DNA of 32,179 nucleotides from Chloroflexaceae bacterium (GTDB lineage Bacteria; Chloroflexota; Chloroflexia; Chloroflexales; Chloroflexaceae), in NCBI GenBank assembly GCA_012034075.1, contig JAAURD010000031.1, forward strand, positions 1 through 32,179, written 5' to 3'. The notes below the pieces were generated by a model. It did not search any database, was not told the origin of the DNA, and saw only the letters and a program-made list of their open reading frames with translations. Shown in pieces: positions 16,261-25,049 of the stretch. A program made the position numbers and the translations under genes. Each line of letters opens with the position of its first letter. The stretch's first letter is position 1.

Positions 16261-16746
16261 ATGCATACTCCAACCAATCCACAGGCCCATCAGTATGATG
16301 CCCTTGATGCAGTGCTACGGGAAGAGCTCTGCTGGGAAGTACCAGCTGATCTCACCCAGCGTTTGCTGACGATGGTGCCGGCAGTTGAGAGCAAAGCCAC
16401 AACGAGTGTTGCAGCTGCTCACTGCCCCAGACGGCCGCAGCCATGGTATACCGCGCTGGTGATGCTGCTCACGATTGCAACAGTGACCCTCTCGTTGATG
16501 ATTGGCTGGCAGCTGGCCCAGTTTGTGAGCGTGAGCCTTGGCCTGGTCGAATTCTGGCACGGACTGCAGCAGGCGCCAGCAGCGGCCCTGGCCTGGTTTT
16601 ATGAGCAACTGCCTGGCTCACGGACTGTGATTGAATTTGCGCTGAGCTTGCAGGATCAGCTGTACTGGCTGTTGGTCGCCGTCGTCATCTGGCTGACGCT
16701 GGATGGTCTGCCCAACCGGCGCCAGGTGCAGCAGCAGGCATCGTAG
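16261..16746 (+). CDS. Membrane protein, probable anti-sigma partner of the ECF sigma factor
   Basis: The 161-residue protein has a soluble N-terminus of about 60 residues, a membrane helix (about 63-88, WYTALVMLLTIATVTLSLMI), an intervening stretch, and a second helix near the end (LYWLLVAVVIWLTL). It starts 4 bases after the sigma stop codon, with GGAGG 8 bases upstream, so the two are almost certainly cotranscribed. Position and topology suggest an anti-sigma factor. The zinc anti-sigma motif (H-x3-C-x2-C) is absent and no family is recognised, so the role is inference. Confidence 0.6.
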   Translation: MHTPTNPQAHQYDALDAVLREELCWEVPADLTQRLLTMVPAVESKATTSVAAAHCPRRPQPWYTALVMLLTIATVTLSLMIGWQLAQFVSVSLGLVEFWHGLQQAPAAALAWFYEQLPGSRTVIEFALSLQDQLYWLLVAVVIWLTLDGLPNRRQVQQQAS

Positions 16747-17096
16747 GCCGCGCTTCAGCCAAGGAGAGAAGGGAGTTGTGCGCCTGAGATTCACCACAAA
16801 GAACACAAAGGTTTCACCAAGAACGATGTTCACCTGAGTATCTTGTCCCACTTGACCAAGTGGAAGATATGTTCATGGGTATTTCTGAGCTTATCTTTGG
16901 CATTGTCAGGTCCTTTCAATTTATGCCAGATAACATCGAGATACTTCGTGCGTCATAGCCGCACACAATCAACACGGGTTCAGAATCGCATGTATTATAC
17001 CATACCTGCTACCGTAGGCATCTGTGTCGTCTCCGTCCTGATCACCAGCTAGCGATGCATACATGTGAATCAATTATAAACAAGTATTGGCCAGTC
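16747..17096. other. Non-coding stretch with an AC-rich repeat-like segment
   Basis: There is no credible gene in 350 bases. The segment near 16791-16823 (CACCACAAAGAACACAAAGG, then TTTCACCAAGAAC) resembles intergenic repeats common in Chloroflexota and other phyla, from memory. It separates the sigma/anti-sigma operon from the convergent GNAT gene. Confidence 0.35.
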
Positions 17097-17621
17097 TCAC
17101 GTCAACTCACGGCGCATACACACCCGCTCCGTCAACAATAAGCCGAATTGAGCCTCAAGTATGCGTAGGTGTTGCAAGCCCGGCGTCAATTCGTGCTCCT
17201 CCAAAAAGCGAAAGCCCAGCCGTGTGTAGAATGGCCCATTCCAAGCCACCGTGCGAAATGTGGAGAGCGTAACTGCGGGTAACCTCTGTTCACACGCCCA
17301 ACGACAGCACTGTTCAACCAGCCGTTGGCCCAGTCCCCGCCGGCCATGCGTTGGTAGGACATCTAATTCGTTCAGATGGGCACAGCCATCCAGGATAAAC
17401 CAGTCGGCGAAACCCACTGGCCGGTCTGCTGCATCGGCTGCCACCCATACGCCCCCTTGCTCCAGATGATCCTGCAAACGCTCCAGCGACACAGGTTGGA
17501 TATCCAAGCCCTGCAACAGCCCGATAGCATAGAAGCGTTTGACGGCGGCCATCTGGACTGCCTGCAGCAATGGCAATTCACCCTTCCGTGCCAGCCGCAA
17601 GGTGTACGGTTGATGCTCCAT
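17097..17621 (-). CDS. GNAT-family N-acetyltransferase
   Basis: The 174-residue protein has acetyl-CoA-binding motif A, LNELDVLPTHGRRGLGQRL, with the R/Q-x-x-G-x-G/A loop as RRGLGQ, and motif B, NGPFYTRLGF. The family transfers acetyl from acetyl-CoA to amines of small molecules or proteins; the substrate cannot be read. The start at 17621 has AGGAG very close (2 bases from the codon), which is tight. The gene lies 20 bases after the DinB-like gene on the same strand and the two form a small operon, divergent from the Hsp70 gene. Confidence 0.85.
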   Translation of the reverse strand: MEHQPYTLRLARKGELPLLQAVQMAAVKRFYAIGLLQGLDIQPVSLERLQDHLEQGGVWVAADAADRPVGFADWFILDGCAHLNELDVLPTHGRRGLGQRLVEQCCRWACEQRLPAVTLSTFRTVAWNGPFYTRLGFRFLEEHELTPGLQHLRILEAQFGLLLTERVCMRRELT

Positions 17622-17641
17622 AGCTCCTGATTCCTATACGC

Positions 17642-18109
17642 TCACTTGAGCGCTTTGGCCTCAAGACTGGCATGCAAACTCATATAGCGCAACCAGCCAC
17701 GGACACTCAAGAGACCGAGATCGTTATGTCGCACAATCATATTGGGATCAACGTCATTGGCATGCAGTTGATTGCCCAGGGCAATACTCTCTTGACGCGC
17801 AGCAGCAAACGTGGCGTGTAAGTCATCCCACGAAAGCGTCTGCGACGGGCGATAGCCATCATATTCATCCTGCACCGGTGCTGCCCCCAGCGCCACATGC
17901 AACCGACGTTGACTCCAGCGTTCAATCCCCACAATGTGGCATACCAGTTCACGATTAGCCGGTGTATCGCGACTGGTAGCCAGCTGAGATAGCAGTTTCC
18001 CACCAGAAATTTCAAGCTGAACGACTATATCCGCTAGTGAAAGTGCTTGCACGGGGCGCTCGAACATCAAGCGCGATACAACCTGTACCAACGATGTAGC
18101 AATACTCAT
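17642..18109 (-). CDS. DinB-like four-helix-bundle protein
   Basis: The 155-residue all-helical protein fits the DinB/YfiT fold: TPANRELVCHIVGIERWSQRRL (first metal His of the helix-2 region), then a C-terminal helix WLRYMSLHASLEAKAL holding the second His region. The last His of the usual triad is not obvious, so metal binding may be partial. Family members include thiol S-transferases and DNA-damage-inducible proteins of unknown activity. The start is the ATG at 18109, 3 bases after GGAGGGG; an in-frame ATG at 18121 lacks a site. Confidence 0.65.
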   Translation of the reverse strand: MSIATSLVQVVSRLMFERPVQALSLADIVVQLEISGGKLLSQLATSRDTPANRELVCHIVGIERWSQRRLHVALGAAPVQDEYDGYRPSQTLSWDDLHATFAAARQESIALGNQLHANDVDPNMIVRHNDLGLLSVRGWLRYMSLHASLEAKALK

Positions 18110-18156
18110 AATCCCCTCCATTCCTCTTGATCACGCCGACAAGATATCTGCTCCTA

Positions 18157-18165
18157 TGCTATAAT
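18157..18165 (+). promoter_or_regulatory. Consensus extended -10 promoter of the Hsp70-like gene
   Basis: TG-C-TATAAT is a perfect extended -10. No -35 match is found at 16-18 bases. The start would be near 18172, about 85 bases before the start codon. The DinB-like gene runs the other way from 18109. Confidence 0.6.
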
Positions 18166-18256
18166 AAACGAATCTACCGTCTTGTGTCCAGCAGCAACAG
18201 CTTGCACATGGCGGCTTTTGGTGTGTGTTGTTGCAAAGCGCAAGGGAGCAGAGAAC

Positions 18257-19602
18257 ATGTTGCATATTGGTCTCGATTTTGGTACTACCAATTCAAGTGC
18301 GGCCGTGTACGATGGCAGCCACCTGCATTTACTGCCACTTGATCCCATTCATATCAATCCGCAGATTTTGCGCTCGACGCTGTTTATCACGCGCAAGGGC
18401 ATACCGCTTATTGGCCGTGAAGCGATCAATGGCTTTCTTGAGGGCAATGTGGGACGTGAAATTGATTATGTCTGGACCTATATTGGCGATGCCGAAGTGA
18501 CCTTTGCGGAAGCGGGCACAATTACCCAATCTCTCTATGTAAGTGTTGATGCCAATGCTCCTGGACGGCTCTTTCAGTCGCTCAAAAGCATACTGCGTGA
18601 TAGCTCGTTTACCAGCACCAATGTGTTTGGCATGCAGTATACGCTGGAGTCGCTGATTGCGCTGGTGTTGCGTTTGTCCTTGAACGGATTGAACAGCAGA
18701 CCGGACAGCCTGTTGCCAGTATGGTGATCGGTCGCCCGGTGCATTATGCTGCCGATGCAAACGCTGACCGGCTGGCGTTTGAGCGCATGCAAGCGGCCTG
18801 TGCGCTTGCGGAACTGCCCAATGTGACCTTTTTGGAGGAGCCCACCGCGGCGGCACTGGCTTATGCCAGCCAGGCCCAATCTGAGCAGCATATCCTGGTG
18901 TTTGATTTTGGTGGTGGTACGCTGGATGTAACGATTATGCGTATCGATGCCCATGGTCAGCGCACCATTCTGGCTACCAATGGCGTGATGGTCGGCGGCG
19001 ATGTGCTAGATCAACGTATTGTGATGGGTCGGTTATTGCCCTTTTTTGGTGAAGGCGCCAGGATGGGACCACGTCGTCTGCCCTTTCCAATCCATGTGTT
19101 GGAGCATTTGAATAACTGGCAAACGATTATTGATTTGACCCAACCACGCTATCTCGATATTATTGATGAAGGGATTGCCACCAGTGATCGCCCGCGCGAA
19201 CTGCGGGCATTGCGTTCGCTGGTGCGCCAGAACTACGGCCTGCCGCTGTATGAAGCGGTGGAAGGCGCCAAGATTGCGTTGAGTGAACATCGCGAGACGG
19301 TTCTGCAGATGAAGATGGGTGATATCGATCTGGAAGACCGCATCCCACGCTGGGATTTTGAGCGCCTGATTGGCCCAGATGTGCGGGCAGTGGCACACTG
19401 CATTGAGCAAGCGATGAAGGCCGCTGACCTGACCCCGGCTGCTATCGACGTGGTGTTGCGGACGGGCGGCTCGTCGCGTATTCCGCGATTTGTGCGGATG
19501 TTGAGCGACATGTTTGGCGCGAACAAACTTCAGGAGATGGACGTTTTTACCGGTGTTGCTTCGGGGTTAGCGATTGCCGCATGGGAGCATCATCGAGCAT
19601 AA
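18257..19602 (+). CDS. Hsp70/actin-fold ATPase (YegD-like, no substrate-binding domain), apparent frameshift
   Basis: The protein begins LHIGLDFGTTNSS (phosphate-1), has HILVFDFGGGTLDVTIM (phosphate-2) and ends with LRTGGSSRIPRFVRML (adenosine loop). It stops about 448 residues in, so it has the ATPase domain but not the beta-sandwich peptide-binding domain of DnaK, like the YegD group. Translation breaks near 18670: adding one G in GTGTTG-CG gives LALVLAFVLERIEQQTGQPVASMVIGRPVHY and one frame, so a one-base deletion is likely. GGGAG lies 8 bases before the ATG at 18257. The following gmhA is 30 bases away, probably in the same operon. The activity would be ATP-dependent and cytoplasmic; the client is unknown. 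Confidence 0.88.
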
Positions 19603-19632
19603 GAGATACACAAGCCAGAAAGGAGAATCGCA

Positions 19633-20214
19633 ATGACCGGAGCATCATTTCAAACCCAGGTACGCGAAAGCATTACTGTGCTGGAGGCACTGCTTGAGCA
19701 GACCTATACCGTAGAACAAATGATTGAAGTTGTCTGCAATGCGCTTCAGGCGGGGCATAGCCTCTTTACCTGTGGTAACGGTGGCAGTGCTGCCGATGCC
19801 TTACATCTCTCACAGGAGCTGGTTGGACGCTACCGCAGCAACCGGGTGCCGTTAGCATCGGTCTGTCTCAATGCTGATGTGACCGCAATGACTTGCATTG
19901 CCAATGATTTTGGGTATGATCAGGTCTTTGCGCGACCACTGCAAGCCCTGGCGCGTTCGGGCGATATCCTGGTGTGCTTCAGTACGAGCGGGCAGTCGCC
20001 CAATATGCTGGCGGCGCTTGAGATGGCTCGGACTCAGGGCGTCATCAGCATTGCGTTACTGGGCAAAGACGGCGGTGCGGCGCTGTCACTGGCAAACTAT
20101 GCCCTGGTGGTGCCAAGCAACAGCACGGCCCGTATTCAAGAGGTGCATACGCTTATCTTACATGCCATGTGCGAGGCGGTGGAACAGGTCTTTCCAGCCG
20201 ATACCACAGGATAG
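19633..20214 (+). CDS. gmhA: Phosphoheptose isomerase (SIS domain)
   Basis: The 193-residue protein is a single SIS domain with CGNGGSAADALHLSQELVGRY, a phosphosugar loop CFSTSGQSPNML and RIQEVHTLILH. His58, Glu62, Gln169 and His177 match the zinc ligands of E. coli GmhA (61, 65, 172, 180) with a constant offset of 3. GmhA converts sedoheptulose-7-phosphate to D-glycero-D-manno-heptose-7-phosphate in the cytoplasm, the first step to GDP- or ADP-heptose for glycans. Other heptose genes are not in the window. It follows the Hsp70-like gene and is followed by a dispersed repeat. Confidence 0.93.
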   Translation: MTGASFQTQVRESITVLEALLEQTYTVEQMIEVVCNALQAGHSLFTCGNGGSAADALHLSQELVGRYRSNRVPLASVCLNADVTAMTCIANDFGYDQVFARPLQALARSGDILVCFSTSGQSPNMLAALEMARTQGVISIALLGKDGGAALSLANYALVVPSNSTARIQEVHTLILHAMCEAVEQVFPADTTG

Positions 20215-20266
20215 CCCGCGTCTCCATGTTCTGGTCAGGACTTTCGCTTGATAGGCGTCAATCGTG

Positions 20267-20312
20267 CGTGCGGTCGTCCCGACCGCCGTGCGGCTGCAAG
20301 CCGCACCTACGT
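20267..20312. repeat. REP-like dispersed repeat, copy 1
   Basis: There are two adjacent hairpins: GCGGTCG / CGACCGC (20270-20276 and 20280-20286) and GTGCGGC / GCCGCAC (20288-20294 and 20300-20306), ending CTACGT. By hand alignment it matches the complement of 32051-32096 at 43 of 46 positions. It sits between gmhA and the PspC gene and may affect transcript ends. Confidence 0.75.
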
Positions 20313-20344
20313 CTCATACCAAATTCAGGTGATCACTGATATGC

Positions 20345-20410
20345 GCTTTGCGCTTTGCGCTTCTACGCTTTGCGCTTTGCGCTTCTACGCTTTGCGCTTT
20401 GCGCTTCTAC
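20345..20410. repeat. Tandem repeat, three 22-base units
   Basis: The unit is GCTTTGC-GCTTTGC-GCTTCTAC, repeated exactly at 20345-20366, 20367-20388 and 20389-20410. Each unit contains a 7-base sub-repeat GCTTTGC. It lies in the 313-base gap before the PspC gene (20215-20527), which otherwise holds only the REP-like element. Confidence 0.85.
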
Positions 20411-20527
20411 GCACGCTGGTGTGACGTACCCGTGGTACGTGGTGCTTGCAACACCCGCTCGATTCCTATCGTCCTATGGGCAAGAGAAAAGACCAGCGCA
20501 CCTGTGTCAAAAGAGGAGAAGGAATTG

Positions 20528-20959
20528 ATGGAAAAGACGAGTTTGGACATTCGACGGCTGACGCGCAGTCGCTCAAATAAGATGATTGCCGGTGTTGCGG
20601 CCGGCATTGGCGATTATTTACAGATTGACCCTGTGCTGATACGGATAGCATTTGTGGTGCTTTTTTTCGCTGGTGGGATCGGCTTGCCGATGTATCTGGT
20701 TTGCTGGCTGGTTATGCCACGGGCTGAAGCCACCGCATCGGAGCAAGCCGGAGCAGAGCTATCGAACGCAGCACCAGCAAGCAGTGAGCCACTTGATCCG
20801 GCGGTGCAACTGCGGCGCAACTGGTTTCTGGGGGCAGTGTTGATTGCGATGGGCCTGTTTATCTTGCTCAAATCGACATTGCCGGTGTTAGTGCCGTTTA
20901 TCGTGCCCGCGATTCTGATTGGTGCGGGTGTGATGCTGCTGCGCCGCAGTTCTTCGTGA
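20528..20959 (+). CDS. PspC-domain membrane protein
   Basis: The 143-residue protein has a PspC domain (about 12-62): RSRSNKMIAGVAAGIGDYLQIDPVLIRIAFV, then a hydrophobic segment and PMYLVCWLVMPRA. A 35-residue Ala/Ser/Glu-rich linker follows, then two more membrane segments (WFLGAVLIAMGLFILL and VLVPFIVPAILIGAGVMLL). PspC proteins sense envelope stress in the phage-shock response and elsewhere; no PspA gene is nearby. The start is the ATG at 20528, behind GAGGAGAAGGA; a longer frame running into the tandem repeat is rejected. Confidence 0.88.
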   Translation: MEKTSLDIRRLTRSRSNKMIAGVAAGIGDYLQIDPVLIRIAFVVLFFAGGIGLPMYLVCWLVMPRAEATASEQAGAELSNAAPASSEPLDPAVQLRRNWFLGAVLIAMGLFILLKSTLPVLVPFIVPAILIGAGVMLLRRSSS

Positions 20960-20969
20960 TGGGCCGCCC

Positions 20970-21112
20970 GATATCCCTCACCCCCGACCCCTCTCCCTAC
21001 TTGGGAGAGGGGTGATTGCTACCGCTCATCCCCGGACCTGGGACCACAAGGGTTCCAGAGTGGCCGATATCCCTCATCCCCGACCCTTCTTCCCTTGTGG
21101 GAGAAGGGAGCA
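20970..21112. repeat. Two copies of an intergenic CCCTCACCCC/GGGAGAGGGG-type repeat
   Basis: Copy 1 starts with GATATCCCTCA near 20970 and includes a perfect 10-base hairpin, CCCCTCTCCC (20988-20997) with GGGAGAGGGG (21003-21012). Copy 2 starts near 21066 and has CCCTTCTTCCC with GGGAGAAGGG. Similar repeats occur in many bacterial genomes (from memory). It lies between the convergent PspC and FemAB-like genes. Confidence 0.7.
20988..21012 (+). terminator. Hairpin terminator candidate after the PspC gene
   Basis: A perfect 10-base GC-rich stem with a 5-base loop, 28 bases after the PspC stop codon. It is part of the repeat above and not followed by a T-run, so termination is inferred. Confidence 0.45.
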
Positions 21113-21121
21113 TGTCCGCAT

Positions 21122-21138
21122 GCAGGCAGGATGCCTGC
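21122..21138 (-). terminator. Hairpin terminator candidate after the FemAB-like gene
   Basis: GCAGGCA (21122-21128) and TGCCTGC (21132-21138) form a perfect 7-base stem with a 3-base loop. It lies 14 bases past the FemAB-like stop codon on the leftward strand, at the end of the exopolysaccharide cluster. No T-run is seen. Confidence 0.4.
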
Positions 21139-21152
21139 GCTGCCGGATGCGC

Positions 21153-22208
21153 TCAGGAAAAGAACCGATAGAGAATATCGCCGGCCTGCTCGGTTACGGT
21201 GTCGGGTACTTGCTCGTCGGTAAAGAGATCAGTGAGTTTGGGCATCAGACCGCGGATTCGGCCCGTTTGCGCTGAGGGCTGCCCCTCCGGCATAAAGCGT
21301 AGGAACGAAATGGTCTTTTCGTCGGTGGCAAACTTGCGCTTGTAGCGAATCAGACCCTCCTGATCCCAATCGCTCAAACCAAAGTCCATATAGGTGTAGC
21401 CCTGCTCTTTAGCATACTGAATCCCCTCCCAGAGCATCGTGTCGTTGGGGCGATAGTTCAGATGGTCGGGCGAGGAAGCATTAAACTTGTAGTACATGGT
21501 CTGCTTCCAGATCAGAAAATAGATCGTGCCGATAATTTCTTGTTCGAGCGTAGCCACCATTAGAAAGCCGCCGTTCTGCTCCACGCAGTAGCGCCAGATG
21601 TTCTCAAAGAAGCGGTAGGGCTGGGCCAGCAGGCGATATTTGTATTTGCGAATCTTCAGATGCAGATCAAAAAACGCACGCAACTGCTCAGCACCCTGTT
21701 CGCCCTCGGCACGGTGAACTTCGACCCCGTTTTTGCGGGCCTTGCGAATAGCACGTCGGCTGCCTTCATCCAGATGTTTCCAGAGCGCATCGGTATCGCC
21801 CGATGTCAGGTCCAGGCCATGCCATTTGGCCTGATTATAGAGCGTGAAGCGCTCATCGCTCAGGGGTATTTCGTTGTGCAATGGGCGCACAACCAGCGGG
21901 CATTGCTCCTCCAGCAGCCTGTTGGCGCAGAGTTGCCACTGTTCGGCAGTGTCGATCAGAGGGTCGCAGTAGTCGGAAAAGGGGAGTGCCGCAATGCGCT
22001 TGCCGGCAATATCTTCGATCTGGCAAAAGGCCATACCAGCAACCGGTTCGCCCTGGTCATCGGTGATAACATACGCCCTGGTCGGAATATCATAGGTCTC
22101 TTGAATGGCACGCAGCCAGCCGGGCGAATGAAAGACATCACTGCGATGTTGCAGCACAAAGCGCAACCACAGGGGGTCGGTCGTTGGATCAACGGTTTGA
22201 ATAGGCAT
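21153..22208 (-). CDS. FemAB-like GNAT-fold aminoacyl/acyl transferase
   Basis: The 351-residue protein has two GNAT-like halves: an N-terminal one (LQHRSDVFHSPGWLRAIQ, then AGMAFCQIEDIAGKRIAALPFSDYCDPLI) and a C-terminal one (LWKHLDEGSRRAIRKARKNGVEV, MVATLEQEIIGTIYFLIW, YYKFNASSPDHLNYRPNDTMLWEGIQYAKEQG). This is the FemAB-related layout. Family members transfer amino acids from tRNA to peptidoglycan (FemX) or act in exopolysaccharide loci of PEP-CTERM/exosortase type. As the last gene of a polysaccharide cluster it more likely modifies the polymer or precursors (inference). It is cytoplasmic with no signal peptide. Confidence 0.85.
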   Translation of the reverse strand: MPIQTVDPTTDPLWLRFVLQHRSDVFHSPGWLRAIQETYDIPTRAYVITDDQGEPVAGMAFCQIEDIAGKRIAALPFSDYCDPLIDTAEQWQLCANRLLEEQCPLVVRPLHNEIPLSDERFTLYNQAKWHGLDLTSGDTDALWKHLDEGSRRAIRKARKNGVEVHRAEGEQGAEQLRAFFDLHLKIRKYKYRLLAQPYRFFENIWRYCVEQNGGFLMVATLEQEIIGTIYFLIWKQTMYYKFNASSPDHLNYRPNDTMLWEGIQYAKEQGYTYMDFGLSDWDQEGLIRYKRKFATDEKTISFLRFMPEGQPSAQTGRIRGLMPKLTDLFTDEQVPDTVTEQAGDILYRFFS

Positions 22209-22253
22209 TGGTTCACCACCATTTCATGTTTGCATTATTGTCAAAAACCAGAG

Positions 22254-24977
22254 TTATGGTGCTGGAATGGAAAACAAGATGGTATCACCTTCACGGGTAA
22301 AGGGCTGGGTTACGCCATTGACGGTGAGCTGCTCAACCAGCGGCGCATAGAGCCGGATGCGGCCAGCCAACCCGGCGGAGACGTCCGGGGTAGTCGTACC
22401 AGATACGGCGACCTGGTTGCCCTCAAAGATGGCCTCAAACGATGCGCGGCTGATGCCATCCACCAGCAGCCGGTTGCCCTGCTGATCGGCCAGGAAACTG
22501 GCACCAGCGACAAACAGCCGGATTATCTGACCGCTGCTATCACGGGTAATCACAGCGGCGCGACCATCGTACTGGTAGTCACCTGCGGCGATGCTGGCAC
22601 GTGGCGCTCGCATGAGAATGAACGGTGCATAGAGATCAATACGATCATCTTGTGCAACTGCACCGGAGTTGTTTGCCAAAGCGGCCATCACAAAGCGATG
22701 TGATTCCGGTTCAAGCTGAACGTCCGGGGTGTGATGCGCACCTGTCTGGCTGATACCAGTGTCTGGAGCCGTCACCGAGATCAGAATATCGTCGATCTGC
22801 TCGCGGGTATCGGCTGAACGCACCTGCACAGCGATTGCTTCTTCATCGTCGGCCAGGATGATTGGTTGCGGTCGGTTGGCCCATCCCGCGGCATCGGTGG
22901 GATACAGCAGATGCACCAGACGGGCATCAGCCAGTGGCTCGTTGGTGCTGGTCGCCATGGCGGGCGCTTCCTCATCGATAGCAGCGCTCATGCCATCTGG
23001 GGCGACCATGGCTATCGCCAGTACCTGCCCATCTTCGGCGGTATTACGCACCCAGTTTTCCTCTATCGTGCTATCGGGTGTGGTTGTGTGGCTCACCCAG
23101 GTGTAACGGCGGGGTTGGGCTGATTGCACATGGTCCAGCATCAGCAGATAGCCGGGGCGCACAAACACCACATGGCGGGTGACATCCTGCATCTGCAAGG
23201 CTGATGGGTAGCGGCGGGTCGCATCGGCAGCGACATAGTCAAAATGGGGCGTGCTCGCCGTGGTTTCCAGAAAGCCATCGGTGCCGATAAAGGCAGCGGG
23301 GTCTTTCCACTGGTCACTCGGCGGCACAAGGGTCTGGCCCTGGTCATCAATCAGCAGCGTATTGTGAAAAATGGTGTCATATTGCTCATTGCCGGCCTGT
23401 TCGGGGGCCAGCCACTGGCTGCCACGGGCAAGATAGAAGCCATTGGTGTCGGCATGGTCGTGATCGGCATTGAAGTTGCAGCCGGTCAGTTCGCACGGCA
23501 CATTCCACGGGTCTTGTTGGTTGACAAAGGTATCGAAGGCAAACCGGCCACCAAAGGGACCGCTCTTCAGGCCAAAGACCAGGTCAGTGTTGCCCCAGCC
23601 AGTGCGCCAGATGACGCCTTCGAGATCGGGGAAGACACGAGCCAGGGGCAGCGTATCGGGCGCTTGCGGGGCGAGGCGAGCATCATAGAACAAAAATTCG
23701 AGGGCATGCCAGGCGGCACCCCAGACGTTGGGTTGGCGCTCTTCAAGTTGGGCCATCTGATCGACCAGCCACTGGGCATGTGGGTCCTGATATTCACTGG
23801 CGGTGAAGCGTAAGACACTGAAGCCCCGAACGCTGCCCCAATCCCACTCAAAATCACCAAAAGCAAGGATAAATTGCCCATTGGGGAGGTAATTGTAGAG
23901 CCGCCAGCGGTTATAGTTCTGCAGATAGGTATGCGGCAGCAGGTCAATGCCCTGCAGGTTGCGCAGATTGATCAGAAACGGGAGCGACATCGCCAGACCG
24001 TAGCTCTGATAGCGAATGCTCTCGTGCCAGCTGCCATCGGCAACGCCTTCCAGGAGGGTTTGCCAGCGGGCCATGCGCTCCTGCGCCAGATTGAGCCAGT
24101 CGATGGCGCGATCATCTTCGTTGAGCAGGGCCAGACCAGCCAGACCAATGGCACTATGGGTCGACCAGTAGTGGTTTTGGATATAGGATTGGCCCCACCA
24201 GTTGTTCCACTGACTGACATAGGTAGGGGATGCACTGGCCTCATACAGCTCCTGGGCATGGCGCCCGAGAGCAGAGCGCACGATCTCGCGCTGATCGGCG
24301 GAAAGGCGCTGATAGAGCCAGTCGTAGGCGAGGGCATGGCCCAGGACCATATGGCTTAATCCAAGCCCGCGGTCATCGTCCGATTCCCAGCGCGGCCACT
24401 GGGCATAGGCCAGCAGCGTGGTGATCGCGCGGTCGCAGACATCATCGCGCTCGCTGATAGTGCAGACCAGTGCCAGCGGGATGAGCTGATTGCCGGCATT
24501 GCGAAAGGTGTTGAGTTCTTCGACCGGCGGCTCTGTCGGTGGCGCTGCAGCGTCAACCTCAGCCAGGGCATAGTCTTGCACCGGCTGCCAAATAGACTGA
24601 TGCGTGGTGCTAGCCCGTTCTTGCCAGCTCGCAATGGTTGCGGCATCCAGAAAGAGGCGTGGGTGTTGGAGTTGCTGCGGCGGGATCGGCGCTGCCAGTT
24701 CTGGTGCTTGCTCTGATGGGGTGGGTTCGGCCGGCTCTCGATTGGGAATAGTTGGCAATGCATCGGATGTCGCGGTCGGTACCTCGGTCACGATCTCCGT
24801 GATGATAGGCGACTGCATTGCTTCAGTGGTCGGGCGGACGGCTTGATTCGCTGGTTCGGATACTTGGGTGGGTGATTGCTCTACCGCAGCGGGTTGAGCA
24901 CAGGCGATGCTCCAGATGAAAAAAACGAACAAGAACAAAGAGCGTATACCAGGTTGGCGGCGGTTGGTGTGATGCAT
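22254..24977 (-). CDS. Heparinase II/III-family lipoprotein, polysaccharide lyase
   Basis: The 907-residue protein starts at the ATG at 24977, behind AGAGAGGA, and not at 25034. It has a lipoprotein signal ending SIAC (Cys26), then a Pro/Thr/Glu-rich linker to about 105. An alpha/alpha-toroid follows (about 105-430, LFLDAATIASWQERA, WWGQSYIQNHYWSTHSAIG). The C-terminal beta-sandwich carries the heparinase II/III core NADHDHADTNGFY (His506, His508). The family cleaves uronic-acid-containing chains by beta-elimination. Here it would be anchored outside the cell and could trim or release the polymer made by this locus. The methyltransferase gene is 72 bases upstream and the FemAB-like gene 45 downstream. 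Confidence 0.9.
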   Translation of the reverse strand: MHHTNRRQPGIRSLFLFVFFIWSIACAQPAAVEQSPTQVSEPANQAVRPTTEAMQSPIITEIVTEVPTATSDALPTIPNREPAEPTPSEQAPELAAPIPPQQLQHPRLFLDAATIASWQERASTTHQSIWQPVQDYALAEVDAAAPPTEPPVEELNTFRNAGNQLIPLALVCTISERDDVCDRAITTLLAYAQWPRWESDDDRGLGLSHMVLGHALAYDWLYQRLSADQREIVRSALGRHAQELYEASASPTYVSQWNNWWGQSYIQNHYWSTHSAIGLAGLALLNEDDRAIDWLNLAQERMARWQTLLEGVADGSWHESIRYQSYGLAMSLPFLINLRNLQGIDLLPHTYLQNYNRWRLYNYLPNGQFILAFGDFEWDWGSVRGFSVLRFTASEYQDPHAQWLVDQMAQLEERQPNVWGAAWHALEFLFYDARLAPQAPDTLPLARVFPDLEGVIWRTGWGNTDLVFGLKSGPFGGRFAFDTFVNQQDPWNVPCELTGCNFNADHDHADTNGFYLARGSQWLAPEQAGNEQYDTIFHNTLLIDDQGQTLVPPSDQWKDPAAFIGTDGFLETTASTPHFDYVAADATRRYPSALQMQDVTRHVVFVRPGYLLMLDHVQSAQPRRYTWVSHTTTPDSTIEENWVRNTAEDGQVLAIAMVAPDGMSAAIDEEAPAMATSTNEPLADARLVHLLYPTDAAGWANRPQPIILADDEEAIAVQVRSADTREQIDDILISVTAPDTGISQTGAHHTPDVQLEPESHRFVMAALANNSGAVAQDDRIDLYAPFILMRAPRASIAAGDYQYDGRAAVITRDSSGQIIRLFVAGASFLADQQGNRLLVDGISRASFEAIFEGNQVAVSGTTTPDVSAGLAGRIRLYAPLVEQLTVNGVTQPFTREGDTILFSIPAP

Positions 24978-25049
24978 GGATTTCCTCTCTGGTGATTCAG
25001 ATGGCTGCACAATGAACATGCCTTTGCTTACCACAGGCTGGGCCAGGAA

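Noticed and set aside
16843-17052. Small open frame of 69 codons
   Set aside because: It has no ribosome site or family motif, although it has one hydrophobic stretch.
20345-20410. CRISPR array
   Set aside because: The units abut without spacers and there are no cas genes.
21660-22703. Rightward open frame of 347 codons
   Set aside because: It is antisense to the FemAB-like and heparinase genes and shows no family signature.
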